A stretch of 20,788 bases of DNA from Planctomycetota bacterium (GTDB taxonomy: Bacteria; Planctomycetota; Planctomycetia; Pirellulales; Pirellulaceae), in NCBI GenBank assembly GCA_023430365.1, contig JAEZAS010000433.1, positions 1 through 20,788 of the forward strand, read 5' to 3'. Each line of letters opens with the position of its first letter. The stretch's first letter is position 1. The notes under the pieces were generated by a model. The model saw only the letters and a list, made by a program, of their open reading frames with translations, was not told where the DNA came from and ran no database searches. Made by a program: the position numbers and the translations under genes. This document shows positions 1 to 8,043 of this stretch, one piece after another.

Positions 1-243
1 ATTGTTAAGTGCTACGGACGAATGCTTCTCGGGAATTTCGCTTCAGACGGCGCCGCTTGTGGGCGGTGCGGTAGTTTTTCACCGGTTTCTGAACTGACCT
101 GACGCGTTGAACCGTGCTTTGCTCAGCCGGGCGGCCGAAATGGCTGCCTTTTGGAGCTGGGCGTCTTGGGCCGGCATGTTTTTGGGGCGGATTGTTCGCC
201 CGTTTGTGCCGGATGGTTGTTTTCCTCGCGTCAGGTGATCTGA
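1..243 (+). other. Non-coding 5' region of the helicase gene
   Basis: I see no gene here. All frames are short or broken. A small hairpin (GGGCG at 185-189, CGCCC at 197-201) lies about 40 bases before the helicase start. AGGTGA at 233-238 is a good ribosome-binding site five bases before the ATG at 244. Cold-shock helicase mRNAs of the CsdA type often carry long structured leaders, so this could be one. That is inference; no clear promoter was recognised. Confidence 0.4.
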
Positions 244-2048
244 ATGTCTGATTTTTCGTCCGAACAGGGCGCTCCCACGTCGTTTCTTGACCTCAGCTCA
301 GCCAACCGCTGCTCGAGGCGATTCAAAAGCTCGGCTACGAGACGGCGACTCCGATCCAAGCGGCCACCATTCCCTTGCTGCTCGAAGGGCGGGATGTCTT
401 GGGCCAAGCCCAGACGGGGACGGGCAAAACGGCTGCCTTTGCGCTGCCGATGTTGCAGCGGATCGATCCGTCGCGGCCGGTCCCGCAGGTGCTCGTGCTG
501 GCGCCGACTCGCGAACTGGCGATCCAGGTGGCCGAAGCGTTCGAAAGCTTCGCGACCCGGATGCCGGGCGTGCGCGTGACGGCGATCTACGGCGGGCAGG
601 ACTACGGCGTGCAATTTCGCGAGCTCGATCGCGGCGTGCAGATCGTCGTTGGCACCCCCGGTCGCGTCATGGATCACATGCGCCGCGGCTCGCTCAAACT
701 CGACAGCCTGCAGGGGCTCGTTCTCGACGAAGCGGACGAGATGCTGCGGATGGGCTTTGCCGAGGACGTGGAATGGGTGCTCACCCAGGTTCCCGCCGAG
801 CGGCAGATCGCCCTGTTCTCGGCCACCATGCCTGAGTCGATTCGGCGCATCGCCCAGCAGCATCTGCGCGAGCCAGCCGAAATCACAATCCGGCAAAAGG
901 CGGCGACGGCAGACACCGTTCGTCAGCGCTATCTCGTTGCCGCTCCGCATCAGAAGCAAGCCATTCTGGCCCGCATCCTTGAGGCGGAGCCGATCGATGG
1001 CGTTATGGTCTTCGTAAAGAACAAGAGCACCACCGAGCCGCTCGCCGAGTTTCTCGCCAGCCATGGCCACCGGACGGCGGCGCTCAGCGGCGACGTGCCA
1101 CAGAAGCAGCGCGAGCGAATCGTGGAGAATCTACGCACCGGCAAGCTGGACGTGATTGTGGCGACTGACGTTGCCGCTCGCGGGCTCGACGTGCAGCGGA
1201 TCAGCCACGTGGTGAACTACGACCTGCCGCTGGATAGCGAAAGCTACGTGCACCGCATCGGCCGGACGGGTCGCGCGGGGCGCAACGGCAATGCGATTCT
1301 GTTCCTGCATCCGCGGGAGAAGTTTCGTCTGCGGCATCTGGAACGGGCGACTCGCCAGCCGATCGAAGCGATGAAGATTCCTTCGGCGCGGGTGATCAAC
1401 CAGCAGCGCGTGGCTCGTTTCCACGAGCGAATCGCGGCCGCGGCGGGGCGAAGCGATCTGGAATTCTACACGTCGATCGTCGAGCAGTTCCGCAAGGCGA
1501 ACGAATCGATGTCGCTCGAGCAAATCGCCGCGGCTTTGGCGGCGATGGCGGTTGGCGATACTCCGCTACTGCTGCAAGAAGAGTTGCAGCAAGCCAGTTT
1601 CATCGATGCGCGCGATGGCGCCCGCGATAGCCGTGACGGCCGACGTCCTCCGTTTCGCGAGCGTGGCCCGCATCGCACCTCGGACGGCGAGCGATTCGAA
1701 CGGCCGTCGCACCGTACCGGTGGCCGCCGTGACGGCGTGATGGAAACGTTTCGCGTCGAGGTCGGAGCCATCCACCAGGTGAAACCGGGCAACCTCGTTG
1801 GGGCGATCGCCAACGAAACCGGTCTGTCCAGTTCCTACATCGGGCGGATCGAGATTTTTGACGATCACAGCACCGTCGACCTGCTCGCCGGCATGCCTCG
1901 TGAGTTGTTCTTCGCCCTGAAGAACGTGTGGGTCGCGGGGCAGCGGCTCAATATCTCGCGGCTGGGCGACGCGCCCGAGCGACGCGCTCCTTCGGCCAAG
2001 CCGAAGAAGAAGTTCAAGACCAAGCGGGCGCCTGCTCCATCGGTCTAG
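244..2048 (+). CDS. deaD: DEAD-box ATP-dependent RNA helicase, DeaD/CsdA type, with apparent N-terminal frameshift
   Basis: This is an ATP-dependent RNA-unwinding enzyme of the DeaD/CsdA group, which works in ribosome assembly and in remodelling structured mRNA. The frame open from 291 carries a Q-motif-like GYETATPIQ, motif I AQTGTGKT, PTRELA, TPGR, motif II DEAD, SAT, ATDVAARGLD and HRIGRTGRAGR. An Arg/Gly/Asp-rich linker follows, then a DbpA-type RNA-binding domain (EVGAIHQVKPGNLVGAI onward) and a Lys-rich tail. The best start is ATG 244, with AGGTGA five bases upstream; it encodes MSDFSSEQGAPTSFLDL. That frame is one base out of register with the helicase frame. The switch must occur between the in-frame stop at 288-290 and about 302. 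Re-reading C294 gives FLDL-QLSQPLLEAIQKL, a normal family N-terminus, and a protein of about 601 aa. No slippery heptamer is visible, so a one-base deletion or a sequencing error is most likely. A TTG start at 375 would lose the Q motif. Confidence 0.88.
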
Positions 2049-2075
2049 GCGATCTCGCTCCTGGGCATTCGCCGT

Positions 2076-2975
2076 CTAGTACGGCTGCTTGATGATCTCG
2101 CCGTCGGCACGGTTGCCGAGCTGACGGAGGACATCGGGTTCGGTTCGCCGCGACAAGAAGCGAACCGAGCCGTCGGCGAACGCCATGTTGGCGCCGCCCG
2201 GATGGTAGCTGCCAAAGCCTCCGACAAAGAGCGAGCCTGAGGCGTCGGGTTCTTCCTTCGCTGCGCCGCCAGCCGGGCGCGGCAGGTACGGGCCCCCTTC
2301 TTCCAGCAGGCTCGTGTTGCGCAGCGTGGCGCGTGTGCCCGAAACCCAGCCGAGATCGTTCCTCCCGTTGATCGACTCGCCCAGGAGGATGGTCGCCGTG
2401 CTGCCGTCGTAGATCTCGGAGTAGCGGACCTTGCTGTTCAAGAAGAGCAAACCGTTGTTGTCCTTGTCGATCGGCGCTTCGCGATCGTGATGACAGCCGG
2501 CGTAGTTGCTGTGGGCCACGTTTTGGGGCTCGTTGAGCTGCGGCATTGGGTTCGAGGGACAATGGAGCGTCTGAATCTGTGTCGCTCGCACCTGGGCGTT
2601 CTCCGGGGCGTACGCGCCAGCGTCTTGGTTGAAGAGCCGATTCAAAGCGTTCTGCTCGATGTAGGGGAGCACCTTCACTACCCAGCTGACGTGCTGGCCT
2701 TTCGCTTCGTTCCGGATGGGGCCGTCCTGGTTGACGACGCCTGGCGGAAGCGTTTCGAAGTGGAACTCAAAGTTGTGGTGGGCGAGGCCAAGTTGGGTGA
2801 GGTTGTTCATGCACGACACGCGCCGGGCCGCTTCGCGGGCAGCCTGCACGGCTGGCAGCAGCAGCGCCACCAGCACGCCGATGATTGCGATAACGACGAG
2901 CAACTCCACGAGTGTGAAACCATAACATCGTGGTCGTGCTACCCGGATGGGTCGCTGATGAGAGATAAGTGACAT
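2076..2975 (-). CDS. DUF1559 domain prepilin-like protein (H-X9-DG type)
   Basis: This is a type IV pilin/type II pseudopilin-like protein of 299 aa. The prepilin peptidase site is near the N-terminus: a Gly precedes FTLVELLVVIAIIGVLVAL, with Glu at +5 of the mature protein, and the hydrophobic helix ends in the typical LPAVQAAREAARR. A DUF1559 body follows. Near the C-terminus is the planctomycete H-X9-DG signature (H, then PGGANMAFA, then DG). I chose ATG 2975 because AGGAA lies seven bases upstream and the ATG follows the preceding stop by four bases. An upstream ATG at 3008 would lie inside the previous gene. It is the last gene of the pseudopilus operon and converges on the helicase, with 27 bases between the two stops. 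It could be the main (GspG-like) subunit of this system, which is inference. Confidence 0.93.
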   Translation of the reverse strand: MSLISHQRPIRVARPRCYGFTLVELLVVIAIIGVLVALLLPAVQAAREAARRVSCMNNLTQLGLAHHNFEFHFETLPPGVVNQDGPIRNEAKGQHVSWVVKVLPYIEQNALNRLFNQDAGAYAPENAQVRATQIQTLHCPSNPMPQLNEPQNVAHSNYAGCHHDREAPIDKDNNGLLFLNSKVRYSEIYDGSTATILLGESINGRNDLGWVSGTRATLRNTSLLEEGGPYLPRPAGGAAKEEPDASGSLFVGGFGSYHPGGANMAFADGSVRFLSRRTEPDVLRQLGNRADGEIIKQPY

Positions 2976-2979
2976 GCGT

Positions 2980-3417
2980 TTATTCCTGTGCTGGGCTGGA
3001 AGGTTCATTGGATAAGCGGACGGTCAGGGAGCGGCGGACGGATCGCTCGCTGCCCGTGGGATATTCGGCTGTCACCAGAAGACGCCGGGCCGAAGGGTTT
3101 TCGTCTGTCGAAAGTTCGATCGTGACCTGGCCGGCGCCTTGATTGGGCAGCTCAGATGCCAGAATGTCCCAGGTTTCGCCGGAGTATTCGCGGTCGCGAG
3201 CCAGGCGGAAAGCGGCTCGATCGAGGCCCGCCTGGAGCAGCAACTCGCATTGCCGGCGGTCGCGTTCGACGTGTAATTGCCGGCCCGAGTGCAGCACGGC
3301 CAGCAGCAGGCTGCCGAGCATGGCCATGACGATCAGCAGGCAAACCAGGGCCATGACGAGCACAGCGCCGCGTCGCTGCGCGCGGCGAAGGTGGGACGGA
3401 CGGCGAAGGAGCCTCAT
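2980..3417 (-). CDS. GspK/PilX-like minor pseudopilin, short
   Basis: This is a 145-aa protein with a basic N-terminus (RRPSHLRRAQRRG), then a single hydrophobic helix AVLVMALVCLLIVMAMLGSLL directly after a candidate cleavage Gly. The mature +5 position is Met, not Glu. Lack of Glu5 is typical of GspK, the subunit that caps the pseudopilus tip, and of PilX-like proteins. The rest is a short domain of about 100 residues, much smaller than classical GspK at roughly 300 aa, so the large insertion domain is absent. The start overlaps the previous stop as ATGA, and GGAGG lies seven bases upstream inside the previous gene, so translation is probably coupled. The assignment rests on position and on the N-terminal helix only. 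Confidence 0.75.
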   Translation of the reverse strand: MRLLRRPSHLRRAQRRGAVLVMALVCLLIVMAMLGSLLLAVLHSGRQLHVERDRRQCELLLQAGLDRAAFRLARDREYSGETWDILASELPNQGAGQVTIELSTDENPSARRLLVTAEYPTGSERSVRRSLTVRLSNEPSSPAQE

Positions 3418-3974
3418 GGTGTTTCCTCCGCTGCTTGGTTGCCCGATTGCAGCCGATTGTTGCGTCCCAGGACGGCGACCACTTCCAGATTCGCCGGAGC
3501 AATGTAGGCTTGCGACTTTGGTCGTGGGTCCTCAGGTGATGGAGCCTGAATCGGCGTGGTGAGGGTCAACACGACGGTCTCTTCCGAGGCGTCGCTCAGA
3601 GTCACATCGACGGTATCTGGAAATTCGTACCGCTCGCGCGCTTTTAGCTCGCCGTTCTCGAGGAGAATCCGCTCGATAGTCGCCGCGTTCTGGCGGTACT
3701 CAACCGTCGCGTTGGATGGCATGGTCAGGCGGATCAACGATCGGCCTTCGGTGGCTTCGTCGTCCAGCGGCAGACGCCCGGTGGCCTCGTGCAGGTCGCG
3801 GCGGAAGTCGATCGATAGGCGCCGGGCGCTCCGTTCGGCGCCAAAGAGCGCCGTCGCTTTCGACTGGACGGTCATGACCCGGTGAATGAGCTCGGCGCTG
3901 AGCGTCAGAACGACGGTGCAAGCCGACATGATCAGAAGCAACTCGGCGAGCGAGGTTCCACGGCGATGTTTCAT
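3414..3974 (-). CDS. GspJ-like minor pseudopilin
   Basis: This 186-aa protein starts MKHRRG, followed by TSLAELLLIMSACTVVL. That is a prepilin-type N-terminus with a short basic leader, a cleavage Gly and Glu at +5 of the mature form. The remainder looks like a beta-rich globular domain; residues such as RSARRLSIDFRRDLHEA resemble the post-helix region of GspJ/PilW-type proteins. ATG 3974 overlaps the previous gene's TGA as ATGA, and the stop overlaps the next start in the same way. The frame is open far upstream, to about 4436, but that extension lies inside the preceding gene and carries no prepilin signal. Placement between GspI-like and GspK-like genes matches the I-J-K order of type II secretion operons. 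The exact subunit identity is inferred. Confidence 0.78.
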   Translation of the reverse strand: MKHRRGTSLAELLLIMSACTVVLTLSAELIHRVMTVQSKATALFGAERSARRLSIDFRRDLHEATGRLPLDDEATEGRSLIRLTMPSNATVEYRQNAATIERILLENGELKARERYEFPDTVDVTLSDASEETVVLTLTTPIQAPSPEDPRPKSQAYIAPANLEVVAVLGRNNRLQSGNQAAEETP

Positions 3975-4429
3975 GGGGAGTTGTCTCCGTCGGTGGCCGG
4001 CAGGGCGTCTTCCCCGTGTGGAATGATCCAGGCCGAAAGCGTCACCGGGGCCTCGGACCGCTGGGGCTCGTCCCACGTCAGCCGAAGCACCAGGCGTTGG
4101 CCGACATCGGCGGGCTGAAGTTCTCCCTCGAGCGTCGCGTCGTTCAGAAACCGAACCACGAACGGGGACGGCTCGAGATTTTCGACCGCCGATTCGATTT
4201 CCTCGGCTGGCAGCGCTGAAATCCGTTCGACCTGGTTGGCAAGTTCGTCGAGGGCCAGGCGGTAGTTGCGTTGGGCTTGGAGGAGGCGGCCGTGTTTGAC
4301 CATCAGCGACGTCGACGCCAGTAGCACTCCGCTGAGCAGTACGAACGCGACGACAACCTCTACTGAGCTGATGCCCAGTCGCTTGGTTCGTCGGTTGGAA
4401 GGCGCGTGGTCGCGAATCATCGAAATCAT
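3971..4429 (-). CDS. GspI/PilV-like minor pseudopilin
   Basis: This 152-aa protein has a basic leader (MISMIRDHAPSNRRTKRLG) and then ISSVEVVVAFVLLSGVLLAST, a prepilin helix with Glu at +5 after the cleavage Gly. The globular part is short and beta-rich, as in GspI. ATG 4429 starts three bases after the stop of the preceding F-domain gene, and the gene ends in an ATGA overlap with the next. A second in-frame ATG at 4420 is possible. No clear Shine-Dalgarno site is visible, so coupling to the upstream gene is likely. Size, order and Glu5 favour GspI over other pilins, but only the prepilin class is certain. Confidence 0.8.
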   Translation of the reverse strand: MISMIRDHAPSNRRTKRLGISSVEVVVAFVLLSGVLLASTSLMVKHGRLLQAQRNYRLALDELANQVERISALPAEEIESAVENLEPSPFVVRFLNDATLEGELQPADVGQRLVLRLTWDEPQRSEAPVTLSAWIIPHGEDALPATDGDNSP

Positions 4430-4432
4430 CCA

Positions 4433-5521
4433 TCAAGCCAGATTGAAAATGAGCTGAGTCAGGGGCTGGAAAATGGTGAGCGCCTGCAAGAGCACGAAAC
4501 CGGCCAGCAGGATCACGATCGCCGGCAGCACGAACTCCGACCAGCGGCGGAACCGCCGGGAGGTGCGTTTTTGTTTCACCTGAGCGAGTTGGCTCAGCAC
4601 CCAGGCCTGGTTGCCGATGCGCTCGCCGGATCGCACAGCGCGGACGTCGGCCCGGTTCAGGATGCCGACCGCGAGCATGCTGTCCCAGATGTCCGCGCCT
4701 TGCTCCATTTCGTTGCGCACGAACAGCAGGTCCTGGCGAATGAGCGGATCGAAGTGGTAGCGGGCGAGAGTCGACAAGGGACCCGCTACGGGGCGTCCGG
4801 CGCGCGTCGCGAGCGCGATCTTTTGCAGCACGTCGGCGCTATGCCACTCTCCCATCGGCCGGAAGATCTTGCCGAAGAACGTGCGTCGGAGTTTGCGGCC
4901 GGTCTTCGTCGAAAATAGCAGGATCAAAGCGATCAGCAATCCGAGCATCACGAGCCAGCCGCCTTGCGCGAAGGAGGAGCCCAGGTCGGACGACCACTGT
5001 ATGGCCAGAGGCAGGTCCATTCCGAACTCCGCAAAGATCTTCTTCACGACCGGCAGGATCTTGATTCGCAGGAAGGAGATGATCAGCAAAGCGATCGGGA
5101 TGATGACGCAGCAGTACACGATCGGGCTGTATACCCGCATGTTGGTCGAATGGCGCAAGGCCGACTGCGGCTGAAGCGCATCGCGAATGGCGGCCGTGCG
5201 GGTGCCGGACTGGGCGTCGAAGCGGATTGCCAGGACATCTTCCTCTCGCAAGAGGCCCGGCACCGCTTCGACCGCATCGGGAAGCGTTCGTCCTTGATAG
5301 AGCTGGCTGAGAAGTCGGTGCATCCGCCAGCGCTGCAGTCCCCGTTCGTCCTCCGCCCAGCCTTCCAGCAGAGGGATGAGGGACAGGTTTTGTTCGATTC
5401 CGACCGCAATCAACCGCAGCAGGGCCTGTCGCTGGGAAGCCGTCGTAAAGGGCGGCCACCAGACGAGCAATGGGCCATGGCTCGACAGGAGATTTCGGAA
5501 GGTTGAAAAGGACAGATCCAT
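4433..5521 (-). CDS. Type II secretion F-domain inner-membrane protein, third paralogue
   Basis: This 362-aa GspF/PilC-type protein would be the inner-membrane platform that couples a secretion ATPase to pseudopilus assembly. Two T2SSF-like helical domains are seen, the first around QALLRLIAVGIEQNLSLIPLLEGWAEDE. Membrane segments are near YSPIVYCCVIIPIALLIISFL, GGWLVMLGLLIALILLF and the C-terminal FVLPAIVILLAGFVLLQALTI. The frame stays open upstream to 6262, but that part is an arginine-rich shadow of the neighbouring gene. ATG 5521 (MDLSFSTFRN) is the first sensible start and lies 29 bases after the previous stop. The N-terminal cytoplasmic domain is divergent compared with the middle paralogue. 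It is one of three consecutive F-domain genes, which is unusual. Confidence 0.82.
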   Translation of the reverse strand: MDLSFSTFRNLLSSHGPLLVWWPPFTTASQRQALLRLIAVGIEQNLSLIPLLEGWAEDERGLQRWRMHRLLSQLYQGRTLPDAVEAVPGLLREEDVLAIRFDAQSGTRTAAIRDALQPQSALRHSTNMRVYSPIVYCCVIIPIALLIISFLRIKILPVVKKIFAEFGMDLPLAIQWSSDLGSSFAQGGWLVMLGLLIALILLFSTKTGRKLRRTFFGKIFRPMGEWHSADVLQKIALATRAGRPVAGPLSTLARYHFDPLIRQDLLFVRNEMEQGADIWDSMLAVGILNRADVRAVRSGERIGNQAWVLSQLAQVKQKRTSRRFRRWSEFVLPAIVILLAGFVLLQALTIFQPLTQLIFNLA

Positions 5522-5550
5522 GGATGTTGGCGGTGAGGTGAGAGCGCGGA

Positions 5551-6744
5551 CTAGGACAATCCCTGGACGAGCGAAATCAGCGGCAGGAACAACGCGAGCA
5601 CCACGGTTCCCACGACCAGACCGATGATGCAGATCAAAATGGGCTCGAGGATGCCCCGGGTCCACGACAGCCACATGCCGGCTCGCTGGGCGGAGCCTTG
5701 AGCCAGCTCGCGAAGTAACTGCACCCGCGCCCGCTGCGGCAGGTCGTCTTGAACGGCGTACAAGAGCGTCGCGGTCAAAGTGCGGCGGTGCCACAGCTCG
5801 AGCGGCGGTCCGTCTGAGTCGAAGTAGTTGGCCAAACGCCAGGCGGCGCGGCGGATCCGCCAGCTGTCGGTGGCCATTCCGGCCAGTCGCAAGGCGTGCC
5901 ACGGTTCCAGATCCGCTTCCAGCAGGTCGGCGAGGAATTGAGCGAAGCGGGCCAGTTTTGTGGAGCGACCCAGCGGAAGCTCGAACCGCTGGGCGAACCA
6001 CGAGCGAACGCCCGTCGGCAACATCCGCGAGCCGTAAACGAACAAAAATCCGATGACCAAAACACTCGCGATGGCGATCAACAACCAAGGGCTGCGGATG
6101 AACTCCGAGACGCCGAGCACCAGTCGGGTGAGGCCGGGAAGCTGGATGCCAAAACCGTCGAAGATGTTGTGAAACGTAGGGATGATGAAGAAGCTGAATC
6201 CCGCCACAACCACGAACGCAATCAGCAGCACGACGACCGGATAGGTAAGTGTGAGCCACCATTGGCGGCGCAGGTCCTCGCTGCGCCGCGACTCCTTGAG
6301 AAACTCGCGCAGCACTCGGCTGGGGTCTTGCGATGACGTGGCGGCGGTCAGCAGCGGAATCCAGTAGCCGGGCAGCTTCTCGAGCCGCGCGGCAGCCGCG
6401 GAGGCGTCTCCCTGCTCGAGCACCTGGACGACGCTTTCCAACTGGCGCCGTCGCCGGCCTGGCATGGTTTCGGCCGCATAGGCCCGTAGGGCGGGGACGA
6501 TGTCGCGACTTCGCTCGAGCACCCGCCGCGTGTGCATCTGCAAGGCGGTCGGGCCACTCGTGGCGAACGGCGATCCACCTCGGCTGGTTCGGGGCGCGGG
6601 CGCCGCGTCGGCCAGCTGAATCGATTGCACCTCCAGGCCGCTGCTTTCCAGCTGCGCAACCGCCTGGGCAACGCTGGCTGCCGAGATTTCGCCGGCGACC
6701 GGTTGTTGTTGGGCGTTCAGAGCCTGGTAACGAAAGCGTGGCAT
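5551..6744 (-). CDS. gspF: Type II secretion system F protein, full-length paralogue
   Basis: This 397-aa protein is the most classical GspF of the three. Its N-terminus, MPRFRYQALNAQQQPVAGEI with SAASVAQAVAQLESSGLEV after it, is the typical GspF/PilC opening. Two T2SSF domains follow. Membrane helices are WWLTLTYPVVVLLIAFVVVA, SPWLLIAIASVLVIGFLFVY and the C-terminal ILICIIGLVVGTVVLALFL, and the polytopic layout matches the family. A low-complexity Ala/Pro/Arg stretch lies near residues 48-60. ATG 6744 starts 11 bases after the previous stop. It would act in the inner membrane as the assembly platform, but its partner ATPase is not encoded in the window. Confidence 0.9.
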   Translation of the reverse strand: MPRFRYQALNAQQQPVAGEISAASVAQAVAQLESSGLEVQSIQLADAAPAPRTSRGGSPFATSGPTALQMHTRRVLERSRDIVPALRAYAAETMPGRRRRQLESVVQVLEQGDASAAAARLEKLPGYWIPLLTAATSSQDPSRVLREFLKESRRSEDLRRQWWLTLTYPVVVLLIAFVVVAGFSFFIIPTFHNIFDGFGIQLPGLTRLVLGVSEFIRSPWLLIAIASVLVIGFLFVYGSRMLPTGVRSWFAQRFELPLGRSTKLARFAQFLADLLEADLEPWHALRLAGMATDSWRIRRAAWRLANYFDSDGPPLELWHRRTLTATLLYAVQDDLPQRARVQLLRELAQGSAQRAGMWLSWTRGILEPILICIIGLVVGTVVLALFLPLISLVQGLS

Positions 6745-6755
6745 ATCAGGGGCGC

Positions 6756-7805
6756 TTAGCGGGGGCGAGTCAGTGTTTCAAGCAATTCAACGACCGGTAC
6801 GAACAAGGTCAGACCATAGAGCAACGTGATTCCGCCGCCGATCAGCACGCAGGCAATGATTGGAGCGAGCATCCGCACGCGGGACAGGCGGCGGTGCGAG
6901 GAGTCTCGATACAACCCAGCCGCCATGTGCAGGGCTCGGGGGCGATCGATGGCTGGCTCCGACTGCCAGAGCGCCCAGCGCAGGAACGGCGGCAAGCGGG
7001 CGGCAAGCCAGCTCTGTTCGGGAAGCGGTTCGCCGGGCGTGGCGCTAGCTGCCAGGCCGCGGAAGTGTTCTTCCATGCTGCGACTGTCCCAGGCGCCGGA
7101 GGCGATACGCAGGCTTTCCGGAAGCGGTGTTTCGGCGTCGAGTGCTCGGGCGAGCGTTTCCGAGAAGTTGGCGCACTGCTGCTGAAAGACGGCGTACGAG
7201 GCGCCGGGGAGCCAGGCCAGGAGGGCCGCGCCGCTGCCGCCAGCCGCCAGTTGCCGGGAGCGATAGCGCATCCATAGGATGAGCAGCACGATCGCCAGCG
7301 GAAACAGGATCGCCCAGTAGGGTAGCGTGCTTTGCAGCAGTTGCAGAAAGCGGAGACCCAGGCCGGGCGTCATCTGCAGGGTGCGATACATTTCGTCCAA
7401 CCGCGGCGTAAGCAAGAGTGAGAAGCCGATCAGGCCGAGATAGGCGAGGCAGCAGAGGATGAGGGGATAGACGCCGGAAAGCTGCACCGAATGCCAGACG
7501 TCGTCCGAAGCCTCGGCGGACCGATGGGCTTCGACCATGCCGGCCGAAAGGTCGCCGCTTTCGAGGCTCAGCCGCATCAACGAGCGATAGGAGGGAGTGA
7601 TGGCCGGATCATCGGCTTCGAGCGCCTCGGCCAACGTCATCCCCTGCCCTACCCGGCGAGCGACCGACGCGTTGATGCGGTTCAGGGCCTCGAGCGTGTG
7701 CGATTTGGACGTGCCCAGATTCAGGTCGAGCGGAACATCGGCTTGGACCAGAGCCGCAATCTGGTCGTTCAAGGCCATGAAGTCGTCAAGAACGGCGGTG
7801 GCCAT
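6756..7805 (-). CDS. Type II secretion F-domain protein, first gene of the pseudopilus operon
   Basis: This 349-aa F-domain protein lacks the usual YxAxxxxG N-terminal opening. It begins MATAVLDDFMALNDQIAALV, goes straight into the first helical domain, and has membrane helices at VYPLILCCLAYLGLIGFSLLL, YWAILFPLAIVLLILWM and IIACVLIGGGITLLYGLTLFV. An in-frame TTG at 7862 would add 19 residues. It lies only four bases past the proposed -10 element (7866-7870), so it would fall upstream of or at the transcript start. ATG 7805 then gives a leader of about 55 bases. No Shine-Dalgarno site is evident. It is the first gene of the seven-gene minus-strand operon. Confidence 0.83.
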   Translation of the reverse strand: MATAVLDDFMALNDQIAALVQADVPLDLNLGTSKSHTLEALNRINASVARRVGQGMTLAEALEADDPAITPSYRSLMRLSLESGDLSAGMVEAHRSAEASDDVWHSVQLSGVYPLILCCLAYLGLIGFSLLLTPRLDEMYRTLQMTPGLGLRFLQLLQSTLPYWAILFPLAIVLLILWMRYRSRQLAAGGSGAALLAWLPGASYAVFQQQCANFSETLARALDAETPLPESLRIASGAWDSRSMEEHFRGLAASATPGEPLPEQSWLAARLPPFLRWALWQSEPAIDRPRALHMAAGLYRDSSHRRLSRVRMLAPIIACVLIGGGITLLYGLTLFVPVVELLETLTRPR

Positions 7806-7865
7806 GGGTGGGGCTGGGAGAGGTTTGGGAGTCGTCGAGCGTTGGTTTTTCTGGGCTATCAAGCA

Positions 7866-7894
7866 GATGCGCGCGACAGCGGAATTTGTCTAAG
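7866..7894 (-). promoter_or_regulatory. Probable ECF-type promoter of the pseudopilus operon
   Basis: Read on the minus strand this is CTTAGACAAATTCCGC, eight bases, then GCATC. The same two blocks with the same spacing stand before the sigma-factor gene at 8997-9025. One base in 16 differs in the first block and none in the second, while the eight-base spacer is mostly different. Two conserved blocks around a variable spacer, with about 16 bases between AGACAA and GCATC, is how ECF promoters look. The GCATC end lies 61 bases before the operon's ATG. Recognition by the adjacent ECF factor is inferred. Confidence 0.72.
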
Positions 7895-7920
7895 TGCTTG
7901 CGAGGGTGGGCGTGGCATAT

Positions 7921-8016
7921 AGCCGGAGCGTAACCACGCTCCGGAGAACGGCGTTTGTGGCCCGTGTTTCGGGGAGAGTCCTGCTGCGGTTCTCCGGCGA
8001 GTGTTACTCGCCGGCT
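7921..8016. repeat. Paired-hairpin inverted-repeat element
   Basis: Two perfect hairpins face each other. The first, 7923-7944, has CCGGAGCGT/ACGCTCCGG arms with a four-base loop. The second, 7994-8014, has CCGGCGAGT/ACTCGCCGG arms with a three-base loop. The outer sequence is also inverted: 7921-7948 and 7990-8016 both begin AGCCGG and end CCGGAGAA when one of them is reverse-complemented. The whole is 96 bases with a 41-base interior and no coding potential. It follows the stop of the sigma-factor operon by 27 bases and precedes the next promoter, so it could also end transcription. No U-tract is present. The layout matches the element at 19640-19765. Confidence 0.75.
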
Positions 8017-8043
8017 GTGCAGGGAGATGGCGGTGACTTCGCC

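Noticed and set aside
286..302. Programmed -1 ribosomal frameshift in the helicase
   Set aside because: No X-XXY-YYZ slippery sequence and no obvious stimulatory structure at the required place. A mutation or sequence error is simpler.
2071..2085. Rho-independent terminator between the helicase and DUF1559 genes
   Set aside because: There is only a five-base stem (GCCGT/ACGGC), which overlaps the DUF1559 stop and has no U-tract.
3975..4436. N-terminal extension of the GspJ-like gene
   Set aside because: It would bury the prepilin signal in the middle of the protein and overlaps the whole GspI-like gene. ATG 3974 with its ATGA overlap fits the operon.
5522..6262. N-terminal extension of the third F-domain gene, giving a 609-aa protein
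   Set aside because: It overlaps the full-length GspF gene in another frame, has shadow-like composition, and ATG 5521 gives a normal F-domain protein.
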